The notes below the pieces were generated by a model. The model saw only the letters and a list, made by a program, of their open reading frames with translations. It had not been told where the DNA came from and did not search any database. The position numbers were made by a program, and so were the translations under genes. This document shows, piece by piece, positions 1 through 10,409 of a DNA stretch of 64,000 nucleotides (position 1 is the stretch's first letter; each line of letters opens with the position of its first letter). The stretch is from Mercurialis annua. Taxonomy: Eukaryota; Streptophyta; Magnoliopsida; Malpighiales; Euphorbiaceae. Location of the stretch: NCBI RefSeq assembly GCF_937616625.2, contig NC_065576.1, positions 23,544,628-23,608,627 of the forward strand, read 5' to 3'.

Positions 1-1957
1 TCCATATCTCATATGGTGTCTTTTCAACTGCCTTTGATGGAACTCTATTCAAAATGAATGCAGCGGTTTCTAAAGCATAACCCCAAAATGAGATTGGAAG
101 ATCAGTTTGACTCATCATTGATCGAACCATATCCAATAGAGTTCGATTTCTCCGTTCAGACACACCATTCCATTGTGGTGTTCCAGGTGGAGTCAATTGA
201 GAAACGATCCCACAATCTCTTAGATGATCTACAAATTCTTGGCTTAAATATTCACCACCCCGATCAGATCTTAGTGTTTTAATATTTTTACCAAGTTGAT
301 TTTGTACTTCATTCTTAAATATTTTGAACTTTTCAAAAGATTCAGATTTATGTTTCATCAGATAAACATAACCATATCTACTGAGATCATCAGTAAAAGT
401 AATGAAGTACTGAAATCCACCTCTAGCATTTGTACTTAATGGACCACATACATCTGTATGTATAAGGCCCAATAAGTTTTTAGCTCTTTCACCTTGTCCA
501 ACAAAAGGTGTTTTTGTCATTTTGCCCATTAGACAAGATTCACATGTTTCAAATGATTCATAATCAAATGAATTCAAAAGTCCATCTCTTTGAAGTTTTG
601 ATATGCGTTTCTCATTTATATGGCCTAAACGACAATGCCAGAGATAAGTAGAGTTTAAATCATTTGACTTAAACTTCTTGGCATTGATGTTATAGATTGA
701 TTTTTCATTAGTGTCTTCAACATTTAAAATATAAAGACCACTACTGCGTGGAGCATATCCATAAAGAATGTTATTATGCGAAATACTGCATTTATTATTC
801 CTAATAATAAATTCAAAACCATCCTTGTCCAAACAAGAAACAGAAATAATATTCCTACACATGGTAGGTACATAATAACAATTGTTCAAAGATAAAATAA
901 GTCCACTAGGCAAAGATAACTCATAAGTCCCTACAGCTAAAGCAGCAACTCTTGCTCCATTGCCAACTCGTAGGTCCACTTCGCCTTTTGTCAAACTTCT
1001 ACTCCTTTTGAGACCCTGCACATTAGTACAAATGTGAGATCCAGATCCAGTATCTAATACCCATGAATCAGAAGTAGAAAGATTAATTTCTATAACATGA
1101 ATACCTGAAGTGGTAGTCTCACTACCCTTGTTCTTCTTCAGATCATCCAGATATTTCTTGCAATTCCTTTTCCAATGTCCAGGTTCCTTGCAGAAAAAGC
1201 AAGTTCCTTCCTTTGGCGGTTTTGCTTTGGGTTCATCCTTGGTCTTGGGCTTGGACTTGGGTTTAGACTTCTTGAAAGCCTTTCCCTTGCCCTTACCAGA
1301 CCTTTTCATACCCTTTCCCTTGTTGACCATAAGAACATCCTTAATCTCATTCTTGATGTTCTTTTCAGCAGTTTGAAGCATCCCATGCAACTCTGTGGTG
1401 GTCTTCTCCATATTATGCATATTGAAGTTCATGATGAAACCATCATAAGCCTCAGGCAAAGATTGGAGAATAATGTCTGTAGCCAACTCTTGGGCAATTG
1501 GGAGACCGAGCCTGTCCAAATGTTCAAGATGACCCTTCATCTTCAAAACATGAGGACTAACTGAGCCGCTAGTAGTCAACTTGCAAGAAAGCAAATCCTT
1601 GATGGTATTGAACCTTTCAATTCTTGCTCTCTCTTGGAACATTTCCATTAGATCAGTAATCATGGTGTAAGCATCCAATTCCATCATTTGCTTTTGGAGT
1701 TCATTCTCCATGCATCCAAGCATAATGCAAGTGACATCAGTAGAGTCATTGAGATGCTTCGTATAAGCATCCCTTTGAGCTCTAGTAGCAGCAGGAGCTG
1801 GTTCCTCAGGGAGGGGTTGATCAAGGATATATTCCTTTCTTTCTTGCCTAAGAACAATTCTTAGTTTTCTGTACCAGTCCAGAAAGTTAGTGCCATTGAG
1901 CTTATCCTTCTCAAGGATTGATCGCACTGATGAAGTATGTGTAGTGTTTGTAGCCAT
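1..1957 (-). CDS. Ty1/copia gag-pol polyprotein, N-terminal 652 residues (partial)
   Basis: The frame starts at the Met codon 1955-1957 (MATNTTHTS) and stays open to the window edge. Residues 1-250 are a copia-type gag (UBN2-like), with DWYRKLRIVLRQE near residue 28 and a lysine-rich linker. A CCHC zinc knuckle starts at Cys253 (CFFCKEPGHWKRNC) and binds the element's RNA in the capsid. The aspartic protease active site DTGS begins at Asp302. A GAG-pre-integrase HHCC zinc site is seen at His441, His446, Cys472 and Cys475. The integrase catalytic triad is Asp502, Asp565 and Glu601, with exact DX35E spacing, within HTDVCGP, SDRGGEY and PQWNGVSERRNR. Key motifs at 1199, 1052, 638, 452 and 263 are all in one frame, so there is no break here. 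The protein would process and integrate element cDNA. Copia lineage not assigned. Confidence 0.95.
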   Translation of the reverse strand, partial: MATNTTHTSSVRSILEKDKLNGTNFLDWYRKLRIVLRQERKEYILDQPLPEEPAPAATRAQRDAYTKHLNDSTDVTCIMLGCMENELQKQMMELDAYTMITDLMEMFQERARIERFNTIKDLLSCKLTTSGSVSPHVLKMKGHLEHLDRLGLPIAQELATDIILQSLPEAYDGFIMNFNMHNMEKTTTELHGMLQTAEKNIKNEIKDVLMVNKGKGMKRSGKGKGKAFKKSKPKSKPKTKDEPKAKPPKEGTCFFCKEPGHWKRNCKKYLDDLKKNKGSETTTSGIHVIEINLSTSDSWVLDTGSGSHICTNVQGLKRSRSLTKGEVDLRVGNGARVAALAVGTYELSLPSGLILSLNNCYYVPTMCRNIISVSCLDKDGFEFIIRNNKCSISHNNILYGYAPRSSGLYILNVEDTNEKSIYNINAKKFKSNDLNSTYLWHCRLGHINEKRISKLQRDGLLNSFDYESFETCESCLMGKMTKTPFVGQGERAKNLLGLIHTDVCGPLSTNARGGFQYFITFTDDLSRYGYVYLMKHKSESFEKFKIFKNEVQNQLGKNIKTLRSDRGGEYLSQEFVDHLRDCGIVSQLTPPGTPQWNGVSERRNRTLLDMVRSMMSQTDLPISFWGYALETAAFILNRVPSKAVEKTPYEIW

Positions 1958-2649
1958 CTCTACAACAATAAATATACAAGTAGCATTTAATAAAAGGCAC
2001 AATAAAATTCCCACAACATATATCCATAATTCATATAAAAACCCTTAATAATAGTGGGACAAGATCCATATTTCACCCTACTTCAAGTAAGCTTTGGCTT
2101 ATCACTTTAAGTGTGGTTTATTTAGGTAGGTAACACTTTACCAATTACATCTCATGCAATTCTTGAACATAGAATATTAACATCACATGTAGTCTTGATA
2201 TTCTATCTTATACCCTAGGTTCAAAACTATTTTGATAACCTAGTTAAGTCTAACCAAATCAAACATATGGATATCACTTTTATCCAACTTATCTTACTTA
2301 GATGACTTTATACATCATGCTTTGGCATAGCCTATACATAGCAATCTAAGTCTTGATAAGTGTTATTACAATGGGAGGTATATTGAAGACTTAATATTAA
2401 ATAAGGGTTTGTTATTTATCCTATTTAGTTATCCTATCTTATCACATGTAAAATAATCATGCAAAGCATATAACCAATAAGATAAACATTAAAAACATAT
2501 TATTTTACTATTTTAAATCATATTTAACAACAATCATATAAGTATGTTATTCATGATAATTTAAATCATATTTAAAATTTATCATTAAAGTATTAAAATA
2601 AAATACATGACAAAAACACGCCGGCTTAAAAGGATAACGGTCCTTAATG

Positions 2650-2775
2650 GGGTGTATCAGCGGGGTCCAAGGGGCGCGGCCCCTTGGCGGGATCTGGGGG
2701 CAGCGCCCCGAGCGGGGTCCAAGGGGCAGCGCCCCTGGCGGGGCCCGGGGGCAGAGCCCCAGGCGGTGGTCCCGC
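2650..2775. repeat. GC-rich tandem hairpin block in copia leader
   Basis: This is an abrupt GC-rich island in AT-rich leader. It is built from imperfect repeats around GGGGC-NNN-GCCCC, with three-base loops GCG, AGC, AGC and AGA. The first has 9-bp arms (CCAAGGGGC / GCCCCTTGG). Each unit could fold as a stable hairpin in genomic RNA. Function unknown; a structured leader could affect packaging, translation or reverse transcription (inference). Confidence 0.8.
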
Positions 2776-3033
2776 TAGTTTTCTCACATGTTACTCTTAA
2801 CAGAATTAAAATTTCTTTATCCGAAATCAATAATCTTAACTGATTACGGTTTATTTTAATATGTTCAAAACAGATTAAAATAACCCCAAAACCCTAATTA
2901 CTGCATCTTAAAAACTGTTCAGAAACAATTTATTTAACACTTAAATAACAACAGTTTCATTAATTCGGCTCATAGCAGGATTAAATACAGTTTTATAAAT
3001 TATGTTCATAACATAATTAAACACAGTTTTATC

Positions 3034-3330
3034 AATAGAATTAAAACAGTTTCACAAACAGTTTACTAATCCTATTTAAAACAGAATTACTAATAGAATC
3101 AAAACAGTTTCACAAACAGTTTACTAATCCTATTCAAAACAGAATTACTAATAGAATTAAAACAGTTTCACAAACAGTTTACTAATCCTATTCAAAACAG
3201 AATTACTAATAGAATTAAAACCAGTTTCACAAACAGTTTACTAATCCTATTCAAAAACAGTTTTCCTAATAGAATTAAAACAGTTTCATAAACAGTTTAC
3301 TAATCCTTATTCAAAAACAGTTTTATTATT
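3034..3330. repeat. 58-bp minisatellite, about five units, in copia leader
   Basis: Tandem units contain ACAGTTTCACAAACAGTTTA followed by CTAATCCTAT and a CAGAATTACTAATAGAATTA-like tail. The distal units are more diverged, with an extra C or A. The block lies between the primer site and gag and is AT-rich. It is unrelated in sequence to the 60-bp satellite next door despite the similar period. Confidence 0.85.
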
Positions 3331-3632
3331 CTGTTTCCCCTTTTCTTATCAATTCGTATGAACATTAATACTACGAAACCTTTAATCAAATTAAAACGTA
3401 ATATTAATTTAGAACAGTATATTCGAAGTTTTAATCACATTAAACAATTAATCAAATTAATTCTTCATACTGTTTCTCATACAATTAATCACATAAACGT
3501 TTTATGTAAAATTACAACGAATTATAATTCCTTCAAAAACAATTTCGAAAAACAACCCCTTTTTCAAAACAGAACATACAATAAGCATATATCACATATA
3601 TACTCAGAATCTAATTAATCAAATTACAAGCA

Positions 3633-3644
3633 GCTCTGATACCA
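3633..3644 (-). promoter_or_regulatory. Primer binding site, initiator Met-tRNA (copia element)
   Basis: The minus strand reads TGGTATCAGAGC, complementary to the 3' end of plant initiator methionine tRNA, one base away from the LTR end. It primes minus-strand cDNA synthesis and fixes both the direction of the element and the LTR boundary. Confidence 0.95.
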
Positions 3645-3645
3645 C

Positions 3646-4202
3646 TGTTGGGTTTTATGGGTTCATAACGCAGCGGAATTTCAAAAATTTATCTAAAAAC
3701 CCAAACCAAGATCCATGTAATTCGAATTAACAGAATAATTACTTACTTGTATGTCGAATTCAACAGCAATGTAGGAAGGAAGGAGGTGGTTCACTTTGGT
3801 GATACCTGGCCTCGGATCAGAAACGCCTCCAAAAGAATGCGTCCTCTACGAGTATCCACACGAACAGACCTTAGCCAAAACTAGTGCTTGTGTGCTAGCA
3901 CTATTGCTTCACAAGCAATTTCGAATTTTAGTGATTTAGTGAATAATGAATTTCGTAATTCTCAAACCAACTGCTTAATGAGTATTTATAGTGATAAATA
4001 ACACTAGGGTTTGAGACAAATTCGAATTTCAATCTCATTGCAATTCTACAAGTTTATGTTTATCAAAAACTCCTTTTTGATAATTATCCATATATATTAA
4101 TTACTATATTTATTATTTTCCAAAAATAATAAATTAAGGAAAACACTTATCCTTAAATTTCGAATTAATATATATATTTATTAATATATATATATTACGA
4201 AT

Positions 4203-4233
<31 letters not shown>

Positions 4234-5168
4234 TCACTTAATCACATTGGGCTTGTACAACCCATAACTGTTTTGGGCCTGTTCTTAGTGTGCGACCCTG
4301 TAGGTTCATATAACGTTGGCAGTAGGCTCTAAATCCCTATTTCAGCCCACAAGTCATAAGTGGCCTCTAGCAAGACATTATGACTACCCAAGTTATATGA
4401 ATATCGATAATCCGATTTAACCATTTACAATAATATTTTAATCCCTTTGTCTCTCGATATCCAGATTGAATATAAGGCATAGTTATGTCATCCTTATAAC
4501 ATTCAATCATTAGTTTCTTGACTCTAAGTAGACTGAAAATGATAACTTCTTATCAATTAGCATGGCCATGCATTTTCTTCAGTCTATCTTCTTCAAGGGG
4601 CCCATAGATATCTTACTCAAATAAATGAGGGACAAATTCCTTCTCAGTCACTCACATTTCTCACATAGTTACTTTCATATCCAATGACAATCTATTCCAT
4701 TATCCTGTTAAAGATAATGTAAGACTGTATCAAAATATGAAATAGCTATGTAGAAATCCATGATGATTTCAAGGTCAAAGGATTATACTAATAGAACTGT
4801 AATGAGAATTACTTATGACAGTGATCTATGTAGTATTCTCACAGTGGGTCATCCAGTGCCTTATTTCTCAAATAGCACCTATGATTTGACTTAATATCTC
4901 ATATACATGATTAGTAAAACATAATCATCAGTCAACATCATACTAGTCTCAATGTTCTATTAAGACTAGGGATAGATGGTATATAATTCTTTTATTAAAC
5001 CTAAGGGTTCTACTATCAAGTCACATACTCGATGACCTTAGAAAGAATTAACCATTCAAGTATTTTAATCATTAATATAAAATGATAAAAAACTGCCAAT
5101 CAATAAATAATAAAATGATAAAGTCAAAACATGGTCAAACATGATTGACCTAGTGCATATCACTAACA
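3646..5168 (-). mobile_element. 5' LTR of copia element, 1523 bp
   Basis: On the minus strand the LTR begins TGTTAGTGATATGC at 5168 and ends ACCCAACA at 3646, giving canonical TG...CA ends. The primer site follows after one base. The plus-strand right edge meets satellite at 5169. A (TA)n run at 4203-4228, about 940 bases into the LTR, is the best candidate for the promoter TATA region (inference). The second LTR is outside the window, so age cannot be estimated. Confidence 0.92.
4203..4228. repeat. (TA)n microsatellite in copia LTR, possible TATA region
   Basis: About 13 uninterrupted TA dinucleotides, flanked by further TATATA tracts (4150-4200). In LTR sense this is followed by the second half of the LTR, so it could serve as or hide the core promoter. 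A run this long is also prone to slippage. Confidence 0.7.
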
Positions 5169-5175
5169 CTCCCTT

Positions 5176-7740
5176 TTTCGCGATTTATGCCAAACGTTTA
5201 CAGACGTTTCGAAACAAATCCCACCATTTCAACTTTTTAGCAATTTCAGCCAAGCGTTTACAAACGTCAGGAAACGAATCCAAGCGTTTCACCTTTTTAG
5301 AAATTTAAATCAAACGTTTAAAACGTTACGAAACAAATCCAAACGTTTCACATTTTTAGCAATTTAAGCTAAATGTTTACAAACGTTACGAAATAAATCC
5401 AAACGTTTCACCTTTTTAGCGATTTAAGCAAAACATTTACAAATGTTACCAAACAAATCCAAACGTTTCACCTTTTGAGCGATTAAGTCGAACGTTTACA
5501 AATGTTACGAAATAAAACCAAATGTTTCACCTTTTTGCGATTTAAGCCAAATGTTTTCAAACATTACAGGACGAATCCAAACGTTTCCCTTTTTTGCGAT
5601 TGAAGCCAAATGTTTACAAACGTTATGAAAGAAATCCAAATGTTTGACCTTTTTAGCGATTTAAGACTACCGTTTACAAACGTTAGGAAACAAATCCAAA
5701 CGTTTCACCTTTTTAGCGATCTAAGCCAAACATTTACAAAGGTTAAGAAACAAATCCAAACGTGTCACCTTTTTAGCAATTTAAGCCAAACATTTACAAA
5801 AGTTACGAAACAAATGCAAACGTTTCACCTTTTTAGCGATTTAAGCCAAATGTTTACAAAGGTTATGAAAGAAAACCAAATGTTTCACTTTTTTAGCGAT
5901 TTAAGCCAAACGTTTACAAAGGTTACGAAACAAATCTAAATGTGTCACCTTTTTAGCAATTTAAGCCAAACGTTTACAAACGTTACAAAAAAATCCAAAT
6001 GTTTCCCATTTTTAGCAATTTAAGCCAAACATTTACAAACGTTACGAAATAAATACAAATGTTTCCCATTTTAAGCGATATAAGCTGAATATTTACAAAC
6101 GTTACGAAACAAAACCAAACGTTTAAAACATTACAAAGCAAATCCAAACGTTTCACCTTTTTAGCAATTTAAGCCGAACGTCTACAAACGTTACGAAACA
6201 AATCCAAGCGTTCCACCTTTTTAGCAATTTAAGACAAACATTTACAAACGTTACGAAATATCAAACGTTTCGCCTTTTTATCGAATTAAGCCAAACGTTT
6301 ACAAACGTTCCCCTTGTTAGCGATTTAAGCCTAACGTTTCAAATGTTACGAAACAAAACCAAATATTTCACCTTTTTGGAGATTTAAGCGAAACGTTTAC
6401 AAATATTACAAAACAAAACCAAACGTTTAAAACGTTACGAAAGAAATCCAAACGTTTAAAACGCTATGAAAGAAATCCAAACGTTTACAAACGTTACGAA
6501 ACAAAATCAAACGTCTCACCTTTTTAGTGATTTAAGCCAAACGTTTACAAACGTTATGAAACAAAACCAAACGTTTCCCCTTTTTAGCGATTTAATCCAC
6601 AAGTTTACAAACGTTACGAAACAAATCCAAAAGTTTATCCTTTTTAGCGATTTAAGCCAAACGTTTACAAACGTTACGAAACAAATCCAAATGTTTCACC
6701 TTTTTAGGGATTTAAGCCAAATGTTTACAAACATTACGAAACAAAACCAAACGTTTAACCTTTTTAGCGATTTAAGCCAAATGTTTACAAACGTTATGAA
6801 ACAAAACTAAACATTTAAAACGTTACAAAACAAATCCACACCTTTACAAACGTTACAAAATAACACCAAAAGTTTCCACATTTTAGCAATTTTAGCCAAA
6901 GGTTTATAAACGTTGTGAAACAAAACCAAACGTTTGTAAATGTTACGAAACAAATCTAAAGGTTTCACATATTTAGTGATTTGAGCCAAATGTTTACAAA
7001 CGTTACGAAACAAATCCAAACGTCTCACCTTTTTAGTGATTGAAGCCAAACGTCTATAAAAGTTACGAAACAAATCCATACATTTCGAAACAAATCTAAA
7101 CGTTTAATATAGTTACGAAACAAATCCAAACGTTTCACCGTATTAGCGATTTAAGCCAAACGTTTATAAACGTTACAAAACAAATCCAAACGTTTCACCT
7201 TTTTAGCGATTTGATTCGAACGTTTACAAATGTTACGAAACAAAACCAAACGTTTCACCTTTTTAGCAATTTAAGCCAAACATTTTCAAATGTTATAGAA
7301 TAATCCAAATGTTGCACCTTTTTAGCGATTTAGGCCAAATGTTTACATACGTTATGAAACAAATCCAAATGTTTCACCTTATTAGCGATTTAAGCCAAAC
7401 GTTTCCAAAGGTTATGAAACAAAACCAAATGTTTCACCTTTTTAGCGATTTAAGCCAAACAATTACCAAAAATTATGAAACAAATCCAAACGTGTCACCT
7501 TTTTAGCAATTTAAGCCAAACGTTTACAAAAGTTACGAAACAAATCCAAACGTTTCACCTTTTAATCGATTTAAGCCAAACGTTTATAAATGTTATGAAA
7601 CAAGTCCAAATATTTAAAACGTTACGAAATAAATCCAAATGTTTACAAACATTACGGAACAAAAACAAACGTTTCACATTTTTAACAATTTAAGCCAAAC
7701 GTTACGAAACAAAACCAAACGTTTCTCCTTTTTAGCGATT
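5176..7740 (+). repeat. Dispersed segmental duplication, copy 1 (partner 38008-40440)
   Basis: The same rare monomer variants appear in the same order in both places: TTTACAGACGTTTCGAAAC, the shortened TTTTGAGCGATTAAGTCG, ACGAAATATCAAACG and TATAGAATAATCC. Copy 1 has about four monomers (roughly 5600-5850) and about 110 bases near 7080-7190 that copy 2 lacks. The copia LTR interrupts it at its left end. Confidence 0.88.
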
Positions 7741-8663
7741 TAAGCAAAACGTTTACAAACGTTACGAAACAAATCCAAACGTTTCCCCATTTTAGAGATT
7801 TAAGCCAAACGTTTAAAACGTTACGAAACAAATCCAAATGTTTCGCCTTTTTAGTGATTTAAGCCAAATGTTTACAAACATTACGAAAAAAATCCAAATG
7901 TTTCGCCTTTTTAGCGATTGAAGCCAAAAATTTACAAATGTTTCGAAACAAAACCAAGCGTTTCCCCTTTTTAGTAATTGAAACCAAACATTTACAAACA
8001 TAACAAAACAAATCCAAGCGCTTCACCTTTTTAGCAATTTAAGCCAAACGTTTACAAACATTGCGAAACAAATCCAAACGTTTCCCCTTTTTAGCGATTT
8101 AAGCCAAACGTTTACAAACGTCGCGAAACAAATCCAAACATTTCAACTTTTTAGCGATTTAAGACAAACGTTGACAAACGTTACGAAACAAATCCAAACG
8201 TTTCACCCTTTTAGTAATTTAAACCAAACGTTTACGAACGTTATGAAACAAATCGAAGCGTTTCAACTTTTTAGCACTATAAACCAAACGTTACGAAACA
8301 AATCCAAGCGTTTGACCTTATTAGCAATTTAAGCCAAACGTTTACAAACGTTACGAAACAAATCCAAGCGTTTCAATTTTTTAATAATTTAAGCCAAACG
8401 TTTACAAACGTTACGAAACAAATCCAAATGTTTCACCTTTTTAGCGATTTAAGCCAAACGTTTACAAAGATTACGAAACAAATTCAAACGTTTCACCTTT
8501 TTGGCGATTTAAGCCAAACGTTTACAAAGGTTACGAGACAAATCCAAACGTGTCACCTTTTTAGCAGTTTCAGCCAGACGTTTAGAAACGTTACGAAACA
8601 ATTCCAAACGTTTCACCTTTTTAGCGATTTAAGCCAGACGTTTACAAACGTTACGAAACAAAA

Positions 8664-8692
8664 CCAAACGTTTAAAACGTTACGAAACAAAT
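8664..8692 (+). repeat. Example of a 29-bp half unit of the satellite
   Basis: This is a representative of a class seen dozens of times. It equals the second half of a monomer (CCAAACGTTT... to ...ACAAAT) with one C lost, giving CGTTTAAAACG instead of CGTTTACAAACG. It is inserted between full monomers, here within a block shared with 9990-10030, 10955-10985 and 21570-21600. Confidence 0.85.
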
Positions 8693-10409
8693 TCAAACGT
8701 TTCACATTTTTAACGATTTAAGCCAAATGTTTACAAACGTTACGAAACAAAACCAAGCATTTCATCTTTTTAGTAATTTAAGCCAAAAGTTTACAAACGT
8801 TATGAAACAAATCCAAGCGTTTAACCGTTTTAGAAATTTAAGCCAAACGTTTAAAAACGTCATGAAACAACTCGAAACGTTTCACCTTTTTAGTGACTTA
8901 AGCAAAACGTTTACAAACGTTACGAAACAAATCCAAACGTTTCACCTTTTTAACGATTTAAGCCAAACGTTTACAAACATTACGAAACAAATCCAAACAT
9001 TTCACCTTTTTAGCGATTTAAGCCAAACGTTTACAAACGTTACGAAAAAAAACCCAACGTTTAAAACGTTTTGAAAGAAATCCAAACATTACCAATCAAC
9101 ACCAAACCTTTTTAACGATTTAAGCCAAACGTTACGAAACAAATCCAAACATTTCACCTTTTTAGCGATTTAAGCCAAACGTTTACAAACGTTACGAAAA
9201 AATACCCAACGTTTAAAACGTTTTGAAAGAAATCCAAATGTTACCAATCAACACCGAACGTGTCCCCATTTTAGCAATTTAAGCCAAACATTTATAAACG
9301 TTCAGAAACAAAACCAAACGTTTGTAAACGTTACGAAAAGAATCCAAACGTTTCACATTTTTAGTGATTTGAGCTAAAAGTTTACAAACATTACGAAACA
9401 AATCCAAACGTTTCACCTTTTTAGTTTTTGGAGCCAAATGTTTAAAAAGGTTACGAAACAAATCCAAACGTTTTGAAACAAATCCAAACATTTAAAATGT
9501 AACGAAACAAATCCAACCGTTTCACTTTTTTAGTGACTTAAGCCGAACGTTTACAAAGGTTACGAAACAAAACCAATCGTTTCACCTTTTTAGCGATTTA
9601 AGCCTAACGTTTACAAACGTTACGAAACAAATACAAACGTTTCCCCATTTTAGCGATTTAAACCAAACGTTTACAAACGTTACGAAACAAATCCAAGCAT
9701 TTCAACTTTATAGCAATTTAAGACAAATGTTTACAAACGTTATGAAACAAATCCAAGAGTTTCACCTTTTTAGCAATTTAAGCCAAAGGTTTATAAACGT
9801 TTCAAAACAAATCAAAATGTTTCACCTTTTTGGCGATTTAAGCCAAACGTTTACAAAGGTTACGAGACAAATCCAAACATGTCACCTTTTTAGCAGTTTC
9901 AGCCAGACGTTTACAAACGTTACGAAACAATTCCAAACGTTTAACCTTTTTAGCGATTTAAGCCAAACGTTTACAAACGTTGCGAAACAAAACCAAACGT
10001 TTAAAATGTTACGAAACAAATTCAAACGTTTCACATTTTTAACGATTTAAGCCAAATGTTTACAAACGTTACGAAACAAATCAAAGCGTTTCACCTTTTT
10101 AGCAATTTAAGCCAAACGTTTACAAACGTTACGAAACAACTCGGAACGTTTCACCTTTTTAGCGATTTAAGCCAAACATTTACAAACGTTACGAAAAATA
10201 CCAAACGTTTCACCTTTATAGCGATTTAAGCCTAACGTTTACAAACGCTACGAAACAAATCCAAACGTTTTGCCTTTTTAATGATTTAAGCCAAATGTTT
10301 ACCAACATTATGAAACAAATCCAAACGTTTCCCCTTTTTAGCGATTTAAGTCAAACGTTTACAAACGTTACGCAACAAAACCAAATGTTTCATCTTTTTA
10401 GCGATTTAG

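Larger units (their letters stand above)
1958..3632 (-). other. Copia leader between primer site and gag start
   Basis: This is about 1.67 kb of AT-rich sequence with no convincing coding capacity, long for a copia leader. It carries two structured blocks described separately: a GC-rich hairpin cluster (2650-2775) and 58-bp tandem repeats (3034-3330). Short open frames at 2607-2843 and 3358-3618 on the plus strand are antisense to the element and look like nothing known. Confidence 0.75.
1..5168 (-). mobile_element. Ty1/copia LTR retrotransposon, 5' part (runs off left edge)
   Basis: This is a minus-strand element. Read in its own sense it has a 5' LTR (5168 to 3646), a primer binding site for initiator Met-tRNA, a leader of about 1.7 kb, and a gag-pol frame open to the window edge. 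The order gag, protease, integrase identifies Ty1/copia, since Ty3/gypsy places integrase after reverse transcriptase. Reverse transcriptase, RNase H and the 3' LTR would lie to the left, outside the window. The LTR abuts satellite directly at 5168/5169, so the element inserted into the array. The target duplication cannot be checked because the other end is missing; the five bases after the LTR are CTCCC. The open frame suggests a fairly recent insertion (inference). Confidence 0.95.

Noticed and set aside
1110..1564. Plus-strand frames 1110-1376 and 1175-1564, and 58-282
   Set aside because: They are antisense to the copia gag and integrase coding frame, which has clear domains on the minus strand.
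2607..3618. Open frames 2607-2843 and 3358-3618
   Set aside because: They lie in the copia leader. One is a translation of the GC-rich hairpins, the other of low-complexity AT-rich sequence.
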